From Candidatus Eremiobacterota bacterium (GTDB lineage Bacteria; Vulcanimicrobiota; CADAWZ01; Ess09-12): a stretch of 64,000 nt of DNA. Location: the NCBI GenBank assembly GCA_031082125.1, contig JAVHLM010000005.1, forward strand, positions 62,001 to 126,000. The letters are read 5' to 3'. The notes under the pieces were generated by a model. It made no database searches and had not been told where the DNA came from. It saw only the letters and a program-made list of their open reading frames with translations. Position numbers and translations under genes: made by a program. Of the stretch, positions 52,089 through 60,531 are shown in pieces (position 1 is the first letter of the stretch; each line of letters starts with the position of its first letter).

Positions 52089-53069
52089 ATGGAAGGAATA
52101 TCAGATGCGCAAAAATACCGGCAGCTCAATCTCCCCGGCGACTCAGTGAGAAAGGAAGAGCGGGACAGGGACAAGAAGGTGACCGATATCGAGGAGCGCC
52201 AGCCCCGCCAGGACAACCAGGAGGGGCAGAGCCGCAAGGAGGACAACCGCCAGGAGGGCGGCATGGGGCAGCAGTCCCAGGGTGATCAGGTCCATGACGG
52301 CCCCCAGGCTTCCCAGCAGCAGGCCGCGGCCGCAGGGAAGGATGAAGGCATTGATCCTGGAGGCCAGGAGACTTATATAAGCAAGGGAGGCTCCAAGATC
52401 ACCGATGCCGACGAGGTGGTGGCGATAGCCAAGATATGCGCCGAGCACAACCAGATGGACATCAAGGCGGGAGACCTCTGCAAGGACCTCAAAGAGCAGG
52501 GCTTTGACTGCTATGAAACCACCATCGACGGGAAGCCCGCCATCCGCTTCGCCAACGGCGACGTCTTCATTGACTCAAGCGGCAACAACGCCCTTGGCCT
52601 TGAAGACGGTGATTTCACCAAGGCCCTTGACAAGATTGAGCAGAAATTCGGCCTGAACCTGGATACGCTCCAGGCCAAGGTGCAGGAGCTCACGATAAAG
52701 CGTTATGCCCATGAGGGAGAGGACGGCGGACTTGAGTGCGACACCGATCTTCTCGCCGGCGGCTTCCAGGGAATCCAGGAAGCTGACGGTGCCGGCGAGG
52801 CCGGTGGCGCCTCTCAGGGAGGCGATCTTTCCTCGCAGTTTGAGCAGATAGACAGGCAGCTTGGAGAAAGGGGCTACAAGGGCCCCAAAGCCCAGGAGCT
52901 TTATGAGCGGGAGCTCCTTGATGACACCCTGAAGCAGTATGGGGTGAATGCGCCGATGCGCCAGGATCTTGCCCAGAAGATCCAGTATGCCGGCGCCTTC
53001 GCCGGGCAGCTTTTCAATGCCGCCCTTGTGGTGTCGAGGCTCAAGGAGCGAAGTGCCCCTCCTGCTTGA
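52089..53069 (+). CDS. Orphan hydrophilic protein of unknown function
   Basis: 326 residues; AGGGGGTG 4 nt upstream. I do not recognise a family. Residues 1-95 are a Gln/Asp/Arg/Gly-rich disordered region. A compact-looking region follows (about 100-190: TDADEVVAIAKICAEHNQMD, GKPAIRFANGDVFIDSSGNN, and FTKALDKIEQKFGLNLDTL). After a Gly-rich linker the last 80 residues are helical and end with a mildly hydrophobic stretch (AGAFAGQLFNAALVVSRL). No signal peptide is present. The style (disordered head, compact core) resembles the giant orphan at 9250. Its TGA stop overlaps the -35 box of the next gene's promoter. Confidence 0.7.
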   Translation: MEGISDAQKYRQLNLPGDSVRKEERDRDKKVTDIEERQPRQDNQEGQSRKEDNRQEGGMGQQSQGDQVHDGPQASQQQAAAAGKDEGIDPGGQETYISKGGSKITDADEVVAIAKICAEHNQMDIKAGDLCKDLKEQGFDCYETTIDGKPAIRFANGDVFIDSSGNNALGLEDGDFTKALDKIEQKFGLNLDTLQAKVQELTIKRYAHEGEDGGLECDTDLLAGGFQGIQEADGAGEAGGASQGGDLSSQFEQIDRQLGERGYKGPKAQELYERELLDDTLKQYGVNAPMRQDLAQKIQYAGAFAGQLFNAALVVSRLKERSAPPA

Positions 53070-53095
53070 CCCCCTTTGTGAAAATCATATATAAT
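53066..53095 (+). promoter_or_regulatory. Sigma70-like promoter nested before a terminator
   Basis: TTGACC (53066-53071) contains the TGA stop of the upstream gene; after an 18-nt spacer comes a perfect TATAAT (53090-53095). Confidence 0.65.
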
Positions 53096-53096
53096 G

Positions 53097-53128
53097 AAGG
53101 AGAGATTCGGGACATCTCTCCTTTTTTT
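53097..53128 (+). terminator. Rho-independent terminator
   Basis: GGAGAGAT (53099-53106) pairs with ATCTCTCC (53114-53121), loop TCGGGAC, followed by seven T (53122-53128). Confidence 0.85.
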
Positions 53129-53183
53129 ATGGCTTTCACAGAGCGCCTGACCGCTCCAGGAAAGCCTTTTCGGGAAGGCATCT

Positions 53184-53573
53184 ATGGAGTTTTCACCAGA
53201 AGAGATCTTGCACAGGATGGACGTATATGAGCGGTATGCCTATCGCATCAAGGAGCTCAAGGATCTCCTGCTGGATTTCGACATATACGGCGATGACGAC
53301 CTCATAGAGGCCTCCATGAGACATCAGGATCAGATCATCAGGGAGATTCGGGCCATCTATCAGGACAAGATGATCCCGCTCCTGGAGGAGATGGCCTGCT
53401 ACGTCAGTGAGAATATCTATCTTCTTGGTGCCGCATCTTCCGCTTCCCATGACAGGCCTTTGCCGGCCGGCGGGAGCGGCGACGACGGCTCCCGTTCCCG
53501 GGGGCAGGCCCTGGACATGGGGACTTCCTTACTCTCGTCAATAATTGATAACATAGTGGATTCAAATGGATAG
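53184..53573 (+). CDS. Small helical protein of unknown function
   Basis: 129 residues; GGAAGG 8 nt upstream. The first 75 residues are two or three amphipathic helices (HRMDVYERYAYRIKELKDLL; HQDQIIREIRAIYQDKMIPL) of the length and charge of small export chaperones or coiled-coil adaptors. Residues 80-110 are Gly/Ser/Asp-rich, and the end is helical (SLLSSIIDNIVDS). No family is recognised. It overlaps the radical SAM gene by 8 nt, so the two are coupled and may work together. Its promoter at 53066-53095 precedes it. Confidence 0.7.
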   Translation: MEFSPEEILHRMDVYERYAYRIKELKDLLLDFDIYGDDDLIEASMRHQDQIIREIRAIYQDKMIPLLEEMACYVSENIYLLGAASSASHDRPLPAGGSGDDGSRSRGQALDMGTSLLSSIIDNIVDSNG

Positions 53574-55431
53574 CAAAATACTCCGGTCGCTCCTTGTCTT
53601 TGTCCCGCAGTGGATTCCTCTCAACCCCCACTTCTCACTCTGCCAGCTCGCGGGGCACCTCAGGGGCGAGGGACATGACGTGCTGGTGGAGGACCTGAAT
53701 ATCGGCTTTTACCGCCATGTTCTCACCCCGGAATACCTTACCTATTCGATGGCAAAAGCGGAGAATGTCCATGAATACCTGAATGAGAAGCTTGCCATGG
53801 GCGTCGCCCGCGGCGAGAGAGGTGAAAAGGCCTGCTTCGAGAGCGCCCGCTTCCTGGAGATAGACCGGTACCTCGAAGGGCGGATGGAGGAGTACCATCA
53901 CCTTCTGATGGCACTCCCCGATGCAATCTCGGTATTTGACGAGAGAGAGAGGTTTTACCGACCCTTTGAACTTGTGAAGGCCTTCATCGCCGTGGACAAG
54001 GCCCTCGAAGTGGTGTCGCTTCCCTATTTCCCCGCCCGGATAAAGTTCAATGACTTTTTCACCCCCCTGTTCCCCCTCACGATGCAGGGCCTTATTAATT
54101 TTACCACTGATAAGGATGAGAACCTCTTTTACCGCTTTCTCTCCAGGGAGGCGACAAGGCTCCTGGGCCTCGAAGCCCGCCTTATCGGCATCTCAATCAA
54201 CTCTCCCACGCAGCTTTTCCCCGGCCTCACCCTTGCATCGATGCTGATGAAGCGCAAGCCCCCGGGCACCTTTCTGGCCCTCGGGGGCAACTATTTTACC
54301 AGGCTCAGCGAGGTCCTCTCGGCCCACCGAGAGTTCTTCACCCTTTTTGCAGATGCCGTCGTCCTCGGTGAGGGAGAAAGGCCTCTTTGTAAGCTTATCG
54401 ATGAGCTTGAAAAGTCCCATGGTGCTCCTCTGCTTTCCGCAGTGCCATCCCTTGTGTACATTGACGGAGAAGAGCCAAGGGCCACCCCCCGCGGAGCGCC
54501 TTTATCCCTCAATGAGCTTCACATGCAGGACCTGGTGGGGCTGCCCATGGGGGATTATTTTGTGCCCGACCCGGTCATCTCGGTGCAGTCAAGCAAGGGG
54601 TGCTACTGGCAGAAATGCACTTTCTGCGACACGGACTTTGGCATCACGCCCGATGTGAAAGCCCCCGACCGCCTCATGGCGGAGGTCAGGCTCCTCAGAC
54701 ACCGTTTTGGCATCACCCATTTCGAGTTCATCGACGAGTCCATTCTTCCCCAGTACATGGAGGAATTCTCGAAAAGGCTTCTGGCGGAGAAGCTCGATAT
54801 CGCCTGGTTCTCAAACGGGCGCACTGAGGAGGCTTTTACTGAAGGGCGCCTCAGGCTTTTCAGGGAGAGCGGGCTTCTGATGATACTCTGGGGAGTCGAG
54901 TCAGGCTGCAGGAGGATAATGGACCTTGTGAACAAGGGCGTCCATTTTGATAAGCGGCTTGAGATTCTGAGGCGCTCAGCGGCGGCGGGCATATGGAATT
55001 TTGCCTACATTTTCTTCGGCTTCCCCACGGAGACCGAGGCGGAAGCCGCCGAGACCATTTCGCTCATAAGGGACCATACCGATATCATCCATTCCTACGG
55101 GAGAAGCATCTTCACACTGGGCAAGCATTCAAAGCTCCGTGAGAAGAGCATGCTCCGGGGCCTTATCCATGTCATCCATGACGACATGGAGCTGTCAACG
55201 AGCCTCGCCTACGAATCCACTTCGGGCATGGCGCCCCTTGATATCATGAAGGTCGCCGAGATATGCAAGTATGCCTGCGCGGAAAAATACGGCGAGCCCC
55301 TCTGGATGTACCTCCGCTACCGCGAGGTTCTTTTCCTTTACCTGAGGCATTGCGGCCTCCCCTTCCTCCTCTCCCATACGCTGACGGGCGAGGAAAGGCA
55401 GGCAGTCCAGAGGGAGGCCTTCATGCCCTGA
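53566..55431 (+). CDS. B12-binding-like radical SAM enzyme
   Basis: 621 residues; the ATG overlaps the preceding gene. The N-terminal region (about 1-230) contains LLVFVPQWIPLNPHFSLCQL and HDVLVEDLNIGFY, a Rossmann-like region in the position of the cobalamin-binding domain, but no DxHxxG B12-His motif is visible. The radical SAM cluster is SKGCYWQKCTFCDTDFG (about residues 345-361), and downstream come WGVESGCRRIMDLVNKG and FIFFGFPTETEAEA-like FFGFPTETEAEAAETI elements typical of the B12-binding radical SAM superfamily (methylthiotransferase/BchE-like). Substrate unknown. Ends 3 nt before the convergent kinase-like gene. Confidence 0.85.
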   Translation: MDSKILRSLLVFVPQWIPLNPHFSLCQLAGHLRGEGHDVLVEDLNIGFYRHVLTPEYLTYSMAKAENVHEYLNEKLAMGVARGERGEKACFESARFLEIDRYLEGRMEEYHHLLMALPDAISVFDERERFYRPFELVKAFIAVDKALEVVSLPYFPARIKFNDFFTPLFPLTMQGLINFTTDKDENLFYRFLSREATRLLGLEARLIGISINSPTQLFPGLTLASMLMKRKPPGTFLALGGNYFTRLSEVLSAHREFFTLFADAVVLGEGERPLCKLIDELEKSHGAPLLSAVPSLVYIDGEEPRATPRGAPLSLNELHMQDLVGLPMGDYFVPDPVISVQSSKGCYWQKCTFCDTDFGITPDVKAPDRLMAEVRLLRHRFGITHFEFIDESILPQYMEEFSKRLLAEKLDIAWFSNGRTEEAFTEGRLRLFRESGLLMILWGVESGCRRIMDLVNKGVHFDKRLEILRRSAAAGIWNFAYIFFGFPTETEAEAAETISLIRDHTDIIHSYGRSIFTLGKHSKLREKSMLRGLIHVIHDDMELSTSLAYESTSGMAPLDIMKVAEICKYACAEKYGEPLWMYLRYREVLFLYLRHCGLPFLLSHTLTGEERQAVQREAFMP

Positions 55432-55434
55432 AAG

Positions 55435-56532
55435 CTATCGCTTCCTGAAAAAGAGAAAGTACCCTCCCGCGCCCAGCGCTATGGCGGCGAGAAAGGCTGC
55501 GGCAAGCGCCGTCGTCAGGGGCTTCAAGAGGAGAGCGAGGCAGAGTATCACGATCAGGGCGATTACCAGGAAGATTCCCCTGGCCATAACCGGAGCGGTG
55601 CTCTTCTGCGGTTTTTCAGCTCTTACCGCCGGCCTGCCTGTGAAAGGCAAGCTCTGCGGTACCGGCAGGGGGTCGGGCCCGTTTTTCTGTTCTGCGGCAG
55701 GACGGCCCCCGTTTTCGGAATGCTGCTCCGTGAGGCCCTGGATATCCCTGAGGAGGTCTCTCGCCGTTTTATATCGGTTCTCGCTTTTAAGCTCCGTTGC
55801 TTTCGAGATGATGGACTGCCACCCTGGCCACAGGTCGCTGCGCAGTGACGAAAGGGGGGGGAGGTTGAAAGGAGACTTGGAGGGATCGTGCCCTGTGAGC
55901 ATGCGGTGGACAGTGACGCCGAAGGAGTAAATATCGGCCTTTGCATCGGTCTGCCCTCTCCCCCCATACTGCTCAGGGGCTGCATAGCCCTTTGAGCCCC
56001 TCACCACGGTGTCCTGTGTCTTGAAAGGCTTGTAGGTTCTCGCAAGGCCGAAGTTGATGAGCTCAACGGTGCCGTCATTCTTAATCAGGATATTCTCGGG
56101 CTTGAGGTCCCTGAAGATGACGGGCGGGTACCGGGAGTGAAGGTAATCGATAACGCGCAGGATCTCAAGAGCCCATTTCTGCACATCTTCCTGGGAAAAC
56201 TGCTTCACCACCATGAGCATCTGCTCGAGCGACCGGCCTTCGTGGTGCTCGGTGACGATGCACATCTTCATCTTTTCGGTGAAGCCCTCGAGAATCATGG
56301 GAAGCCCCTTGTGCTCGAGGCGGCAGAGGACGTCAAGCTGGTTCTGGAACATGGTCTCTGCTTCCCTGATCGCCTCGGCATCCTGGTAATTGTAAGGGAT
56401 TATTCTCATCGAGACTATTTTTCCCCCGATGACGTCCTCGGCAAGGAGCACATCGTCTTCTTCGCTCGATGAGAGTTCCCTGATGATCCTGTAACGGTCC
56501 TTGATGACGCGGCCGGCGTAGCTCTCTTTCAT
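55435..56532 (-). CDS. Serine/threonine kinase-like membrane protein, probable pseudokinase
   Basis: 365 residues from ATG 56532, which has no clear Shine-Dalgarno. The fold is that of a Hanks-type kinase: RDLKPENILI (catalytic loop), GSKGYAAPEQYGGRG (activation/APE region) and KADIYSFGVTVHRML. Key ATP-site residues differ: the Gly-rich loop is missing (ELSSSEEDDVLLAED), the VAIK lysine is Arg (VSMR), and DFG reads NFG. The catalytic-loop Asp is kept but the protein is likely inactive or weak. After a Pro/Lys-rich linker, two hydrophobic segments (VIALIVILCLALLL; TALAAAFLAAIALGAGGYFL) anchor the C-terminus in the membrane. It may act as a scaffold or peptide sensor. An in-frame ATG at 56580 with a good Shine-Dalgarno is followed by TAG at codon 5. 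Confidence 0.8.
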   Translation of the reverse strand: MKESYAGRVIKDRYRIIRELSSSEEDDVLLAEDVIGGKIVSMRIIPYNYQDAEAIREAETMFQNQLDVLCRLEHKGLPMILEGFTEKMKMCIVTEHHEGRSLEQMLMVVKQFSQEDVQKWALEILRVIDYLHSRYPPVIFRDLKPENILIKNDGTVELINFGLARTYKPFKTQDTVVRGSKGYAAPEQYGGRGQTDAKADIYSFGVTVHRMLTGHDPSKSPFNLPPLSSLRSDLWPGWQSIISKATELKSENRYKTARDLLRDIQGLTEQHSENGGRPAAEQKNGPDPLPVPQSLPFTGRPAVRAEKPQKSTAPVMARGIFLVIALIVILCLALLLKPLTTALAAAFLAAIALGAGGYFLFFRKR

Positions 56533-56565
56533 GGCAGGTGGTGTAAAGGCCCCTTTCTCACACTT

Positions 56566-56580
56566 CTATTCATCGGTCAT
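56566..56580 (-). other. In-frame upstream start and amber codon before the kinase-like gene
   Basis: AAGGAGG (56590-56596) precedes ATG at 56578-56580 by 9 nt; the frame reads M-T-D-E and then TAG (56566-56568). This ATG is exactly 16 codons upstream of, and in frame with, the kinase-like ATG at 56532. Confidence 0.7.
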
Positions 56581-56724
56581 GCCATTTATCCTCCTTGTGA
56601 GCCGGTGAGAGGTCTTTCTGCCCCGGCGGAAAATATGTACGCCTTCCACTGGATTTTTTGGGAAAATGAGGTATACTATACAATGAGAAGACTGTGGGTT
56701 TATCAGGAATCAGGGGGTGGATCC

Positions 56725-57366
56725 ATGAAAACAACAATTTATCAGGGCGTTCTGGCCCTCCTTTTTGCGGTGGCATGCGGCATGCCCTCGTGGGGAGCCG
56801 ATGTGTTCCTCTCGTCGAACTCCCAGGTCCAGGGAGCCCAGGCGACGGTGACGAGCACCAGCGCCTCACCGTACCTGAACCTCACCTCTGTCGATCCCTC
56901 GGTGAACAGGCTCAGGATTGTCGATGGCATCGGGAGAGTCTTTTATGATGACCGGCCCGGGCCGTACACCTCAATATACCTTCCGGCGGGCTCGTACAGA
57001 GCTTTTGTCTGGTCGGGCTACGGCAGCGACCGCTCCACGGCCATCACCGGGGATTTTGCCGCGGCTCCCAGGCAGGCTCCCCTCAAGGAGAGCGAGAGCC
57101 CGAAGCAGGCGCAGACCCAGTCCACTCAGGCACCCTATTCATACTATGACAGCGCTCCTTACGGTATTTACAGCTCCGGCTATTACTATAACAATTACCC
57201 CTATTATTATTACAATAATAATCCCACCCTCACTACCAGCACCGTGACGACTGCCACCAGACCCGCAAGCATCCTGGACCCGAGCAACAGCCAGCGCTCC
57301 ATATTCAACTCGTCACCCGCTCCCAGTGTTTTTACTCAGCCTGCACGATCCATTTTTGATCACTAG
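56725..57366 (+). CDS. Exported Tyr/Asn-rich protein of unknown function
   Basis: 213 residues from ATG 56725, with GGGGGTGG a few nt upstream. The signal peptide ends in MPSWGAD, giving cleavage after Ala. The mature part begins with a small beta-rich region (PYLNLTSVDPSVNRLRIVDG; GPYTSIYLPAGSYRAFVWSG) about 80 residues long. A Gln/Ala-rich linker leads to a Tyr/Asn-rich segment (SGYYYNNYPYYYYNNNP) and a Ser/Thr/Pro tail. It is probably a periplasmic or surface protein. No family is recognised. It precedes the GGDEF gene by 24 nt and may be co-transcribed with it. Confidence 0.72.
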   Translation: MKTTIYQGVLALLFAVACGMPSWGADVFLSSNSQVQGAQATVTSTSASPYLNLTSVDPSVNRLRIVDGIGRVFYDDRPGPYTSIYLPAGSYRAFVWSGYGSDRSTAITGDFAAAPRQAPLKESESPKQAQTQSTQAPYSYYDSAPYGIYSSGYYYNNYPYYYYNNNPTLTTSTVTTATRPASILDPSNSQRSIFNSSPAPSVFTQPARSIFDH

Positions 57367-57390
57367 GGGTCTGAAAAGGGAGTGAGCACC

Positions 57391-59259
57391 ATGAAACACC
57401 CTGATGACCATTCAGACACCGGGAATGACGGGCTCTTTTCCCTTTTGAACATCACCTCGGGAGGAGGGCTCTGGCTCCAGCATGATGAGTATGCTCCGGG
57501 ACCCGAGGATTTCAAAGTGCCGGAGAGAGATTCCCCTCAGGAGCTCCTGGCGCTCATTGCGGCAGAGGATTACGGCACCCTCAGGAAAAAGCTCGAGGAG
57601 CTTGTCAATGAGAACAGGGAGCTCAGGGAGAAGCTCAGCCATGCGGGCTTGCGTAGCAGGCAGCTTGACGAGCGGGTCTTTGACCTTTTCACCATCGCCC
57701 AGGCCAATAAAGTCCTTGTGGCCCATCATCAGGTGAAGGTCCTTGCCGAGATATTTCTCTCTGTCGTCGTGGAGCGCGTGAAAGTAAAGAAGTGCTGCCT
57801 CTTTGTCCTTGATGAAGAGGAAGCGATCTACAAGGTGGCTTTTTCACAGGGATACGGGGCGGGAGAGGCTGAGAAGTTCCGCTACCGGGGAAGGGAGGGG
57901 TTCTTCTGGCGTCTCGTTGCGAACGGTGAGCCCTTCTCAGTCAGGAACGTGGACGGAGAGCTCCGTTTTCCCGGCATCTTCAAGGAAAACGCCCTTTCAG
58001 GCATTGAATCGGCATTCTGGATCCCCCTGAGGGCCAAGGAAAATGTCGTGGGGATCCTGACCATTGACGCGCCCTCGCTCAGCGATGTTGACAGCGCTTT
58101 CCTTTCCCTTCTCTCCTCTCAGGCCGCCGTGGCTCTCGAAAATGCCTTTCTGCTGAAGAAGCTCGAGGACGCCACAAAGCGCCTTGAAAAGCAGATGAAG
58201 AACCTCTCCATCCTCTATGACGTGGGGAAAGCCCTGAATTTTGTTGACAGCCTCACCAGGCTCCTGGCCCTCATCCTTGACAGGGCCATTGCCATTGCGG
58301 AGAGCCAGCGCGGCTCCCTCATGCTTTACGATGAAAAGACCGATGAGATGGTGATCCGCGTGGTAAGGGGCGTTGATCCTGATATCGAGGAAAAGATCCT
58401 GAGCGGCGAAATCCAGTGCACACGGATCAAAAAGGGCGAAGGAGTGGCGGGAAGGGTCTTTGTCACGGGCGATCCCCTCATCATCAATGATGCCAGAAAC
58501 GATCCCCGCTTCATCGAGTCCCGGGACCCTTCGATGCGCATAGAAAACATTCTCTGCGTGCCTCTCAAAGTCTATGAAGAATGCATCGGCGTGATCAATA
58601 TCTCCAACAAGAAGGATTCCTCGGACTTTACTGAAGATGATCTTGGCATGAGCATGGCCCTTGCCAACCAGGCCGCCGTGGCCATCAATAACGCCCGCCT
58701 CTTCGAGCTCGCAGTCTCCGACGGCCTTACCGGTCTCTTTATAAAACGCCATTTCATGCAGAAGCTCGAGGACGAGGTGCGGCGTTCCAAGAGGTACAAT
58801 CACAAGCTCTCTCTCGTGATGGTCGATATCGACCATTTCAAGGAGGTGAATGACCGATACGGCCACCAGGAAGGTGATATGATCCTCGTGGCGGTGAGCA
58901 GGATTTTCAGAAAATCGGTCCGGTCCATCGATTTCATAGGGCGCTATGGCGGCGACGAGTTCTGCTTCGCCCTTCCCGAGACCTCGCTTGAAGGGGCCAG
59001 GGGGTTCTGCGAGCGCCTCAGGAAGATGATTGAGGCCACATCCCACGAGTATGAGAGCTTTCTTGTGAAAAACACCGTGAGCCTTGGCATTGCCACGTTC
59101 CCTGATGATGCGGGGGACTTTCAGCTCCTGATGAAGTATGCCGACTGCGCGCTCTATAAGGCAAAGAGAGCGGGCCGCAACAGGACCTGCGCCTTTGAGG
59201 AGATCACCGCCGAAGAGCTCGCCGACATGGCAGGCTTTGACAGCTCCCTAGGGGAGTGA
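57391..59259 (+). CDS. GAF-GAF-GGDEF diguanylate cyclase
   Basis: 622 residues from ATG 57391, with AAGGGAG 8 nt upstream; GTG 57382 is in frame but overlaps that site. A coiled-coil (about 60-95) precedes two GAF domains (about 105-265 and 285-440) with ESAFWIPLRAKENVVGILTI and ENILCVPLKVYEECIGVINI as their conserved strands. The GGDEF domain (about 445-605) has DGLTGLFIKRHF, the active-site GGDEF in GRYGGDEFCFALPE, and an RxxD inhibitory site (RSID) five residues before it. It should make cyclic di-GMP and be feedback-inhibited. GAF domains probably sense a small molecule or redox state. Confidence 0.93.
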   Translation: MKHPDDHSDTGNDGLFSLLNITSGGGLWLQHDEYAPGPEDFKVPERDSPQELLALIAAEDYGTLRKKLEELVNENRELREKLSHAGLRSRQLDERVFDLFTIAQANKVLVAHHQVKVLAEIFLSVVVERVKVKKCCLFVLDEEEAIYKVAFSQGYGAGEAEKFRYRGREGFFWRLVANGEPFSVRNVDGELRFPGIFKENALSGIESAFWIPLRAKENVVGILTIDAPSLSDVDSAFLSLLSSQAAVALENAFLLKKLEDATKRLEKQMKNLSILYDVGKALNFVDSLTRLLALILDRAIAIAESQRGSLMLYDEKTDEMVIRVVRGVDPDIEEKILSGEIQCTRIKKGEGVAGRVFVTGDPLIINDARNDPRFIESRDPSMRIENILCVPLKVYEECIGVINISNKKDSSDFTEDDLGMSMALANQAAVAINNARLFELAVSDGLTGLFIKRHFMQKLEDEVRRSKRYNHKLSLVMVDIDHFKEVNDRYGHQEGDMILVAVSRIFRKSVRSIDFIGRYGGDEFCFALPETSLEGARGFCERLRKMIEATSHEYESFLVKNTVSLGIATFPDDAGDFQLLMKYADCALYKAKRAGRNRTCAFEEITAEELADMAGFDSSLGE

Positions 59260-59919
59260 CTTGGCGCTCATCCCCTCGGCGAGCCAGGCGGTCCACCCGT
59301 CGAAGCCCTCGCCAGTTTTTGCCGAGAGGGTGATTATCTTTATGGCGGCATTAATCTCTTTCACGGCTGCAAACAGAGCATCCATGGAAAACTCAAGGTG
59401 CGGGAGCAGGTCCACCTTGTTGATGAGGAGCAGATCGCTGTTCCTGAACATGGCGGGGTACTTGAGTGGCTTGTCTTCCCCTTCGGTCACCGAGAGCACG
59501 ACGACATTCCTGTCGGTTCCGAGCTTGAAGCCGGCGGGGCACACGAGGTTCCCCACGTTTTCCACGAAGAGAAGCCGGAAGGGCTCGTCTCCGGGAAGGC
59601 TCCTGAAGGCCCTCATGACCATGTTGGCGTCAAGGTGGCATGTGCTCCCGAAAAGCTCCGTATGGATCTGCACCACGGGGACCTGATATTTTGCAAGCCT
59701 CTCGGCGTCAAGGGTCGTTTTCACGTCGCCCTCTATCACGGCCACCTTCGTGGTCCCCGCCAGGAGCGAGAGGGTGCGCTCCAGGATCGTGGTCTTCCCT
59801 GATCCCGGTGAGCTCATCATGTTGACGGCGAATATTCTCCTTGCCTTGAAGAGCGACGCGTTTTCCTCGGCAAGTGAATCGTTCGCCTTCATTATATCCT
59901 GAAGGACCTTAACTTCCAT
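59248..59919 (-). CDS. hypB: Hydrogenase nickel incorporation GTPase HypB
   Basis: 223 residues. G1 is MMSSPGSGKTTILERTLSLL, G3 and metal site region lie around VQIHTELFGSTCHLDANMV, FVENVGNLVCPAGFKLG and LLINKVDLLPHLEF (G4). Cys and His of GSTCHLDA bind nickel. No His-rich N-terminal extension is present. HypB couples GTP hydrolysis to nickel delivery to [NiFe]-hydrogenase with HypA, or to nickel insertion in urease-like systems. It overlaps hypA by 11 nt and is convergent with the GGDEF gene, overlapping by 12 nt. No hydrogenase structural gene is in the window. Confidence 0.95.
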   Translation of the reverse strand: MEVKVLQDIMKANDSLAEENASLFKARRIFAVNMMSSPGSGKTTILERTLSLLAGTTKVAVIEGDVKTTLDAERLAKYQVPVVQIHTELFGSTCHLDANMVMRAFRSLPGDEPFRLLFVENVGNLVCPAGFKLGTDRNVVVLSVTEGEDKPLKYPAMFRNSDLLLINKVDLLPHLEFSMDALFAAVKEINAAIKIITLSAKTGEGFDGWTAWLAEGMSAKSLP

Positions 59920-60295
59920 TGCGGGTACTCCTTTCAGACATGGTCTCAGACACCTCTACGGAATCAATAAAGAGCTCTCTCCCCCCCGTGATGCCGATAT
60001 CGGGGCTTGCGCAGCGGGGGCAGTGAAATGAAGGCTCCTCTATCTCAAATGACGAAGAGCAGGCCCGGCAGAGGCAGGAAATGGGGATCTCCCTGATAAG
60101 GAGCTCGGCATTCTCGAAAATGGTCCCCTTTTTCATGGTCTCGAAGGCGAACTGAAGAGCATCGGGCACGACGGTGGAAAGCTTGCCCACGGCCATGGCC
60201 ACCTTCTCCACGGGAACCTCTTTTTCGCCATACTCCGCCGCGAGCTTTTCCCTTATTATATCAGTCATGGTCATGATGATTGAAAGTTCATGCAC
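59909..60295 (-). CDS. hypA: Hydrogenase nickel incorporation protein HypA
   Basis: 128 residues from GTG 60295, chosen because it places His at residue 2 (M-H-E-L-S-I), the nickel ligand conserved in all HypA proteins; the longer frame up to 60337 would bury it. The zinc site is formed by CLCRACSSSF and CPRCASPD in the C-terminal half (two CxxC pairs). It delivers nickel with HypB. AAAGGA lies about 11 nt upstream and AGAGGG directly before the start. Overlaps hypB by 11 nt. Confidence 0.93.
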   Translation of the reverse strand: MHELSIIMTMTDIIREKLAAEYGEKEVPVEKVAMAVGKLSTVVPDALQFAFETMKKGTIFENAELLIREIPISCLCRACSSSFEIEEPSFHCPRCASPDIGITGGRELFIDSVEVSETMSERSTRNGS

Positions 60296-60324
60296 CCCTC
60301 TAGGCATCCTTTTTTTATAAAATG

Positions 60325-60341
60325 GGCGGTGCTGCACCGCC
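60325..60341. promoter_or_regulatory. 17-bp perfect palindrome upstream of hypA
   Basis: GGCGGTGC-T-GCACCGCC, 30 nt upstream of the hypA start, between hypA and the divergent tRNA promoter. The one-nt loop argues for a protein-binding site. Confidence 0.5.
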
Positions 60342-60384
60342 GGGGGATTTGGAAGTTCTCGCTTGAAAGGAAAAATCCTTCATA

Positions 60385-60413
60385 TTGACAAACCCTTTTA
60401 TTCGGGTTATACT
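60385..60413 (+). promoter_or_regulatory. Consensus sigma70 promoter of the tRNA array
   Basis: TTGACA (60385-60390), 17-nt spacer, TATACT (60408-60413), about 20 nt before the first tRNA. Confidence 0.85.
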
Positions 60414-60433
60414 ATGGTAAACCTAATGGTGTT

Positions 60434-60512
<79 letters not shown>

Positions 60513-60531
60513 AGAGTCCGGTTAAATGCGT

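Noticed and set aside
56566-56568. TAG recoded to a sense codon in this genome
   Set aside because: Several genes in the window end cleanly at TAG, for example those at 44178-45719 and 53184-53573, so TAG is a stop here.
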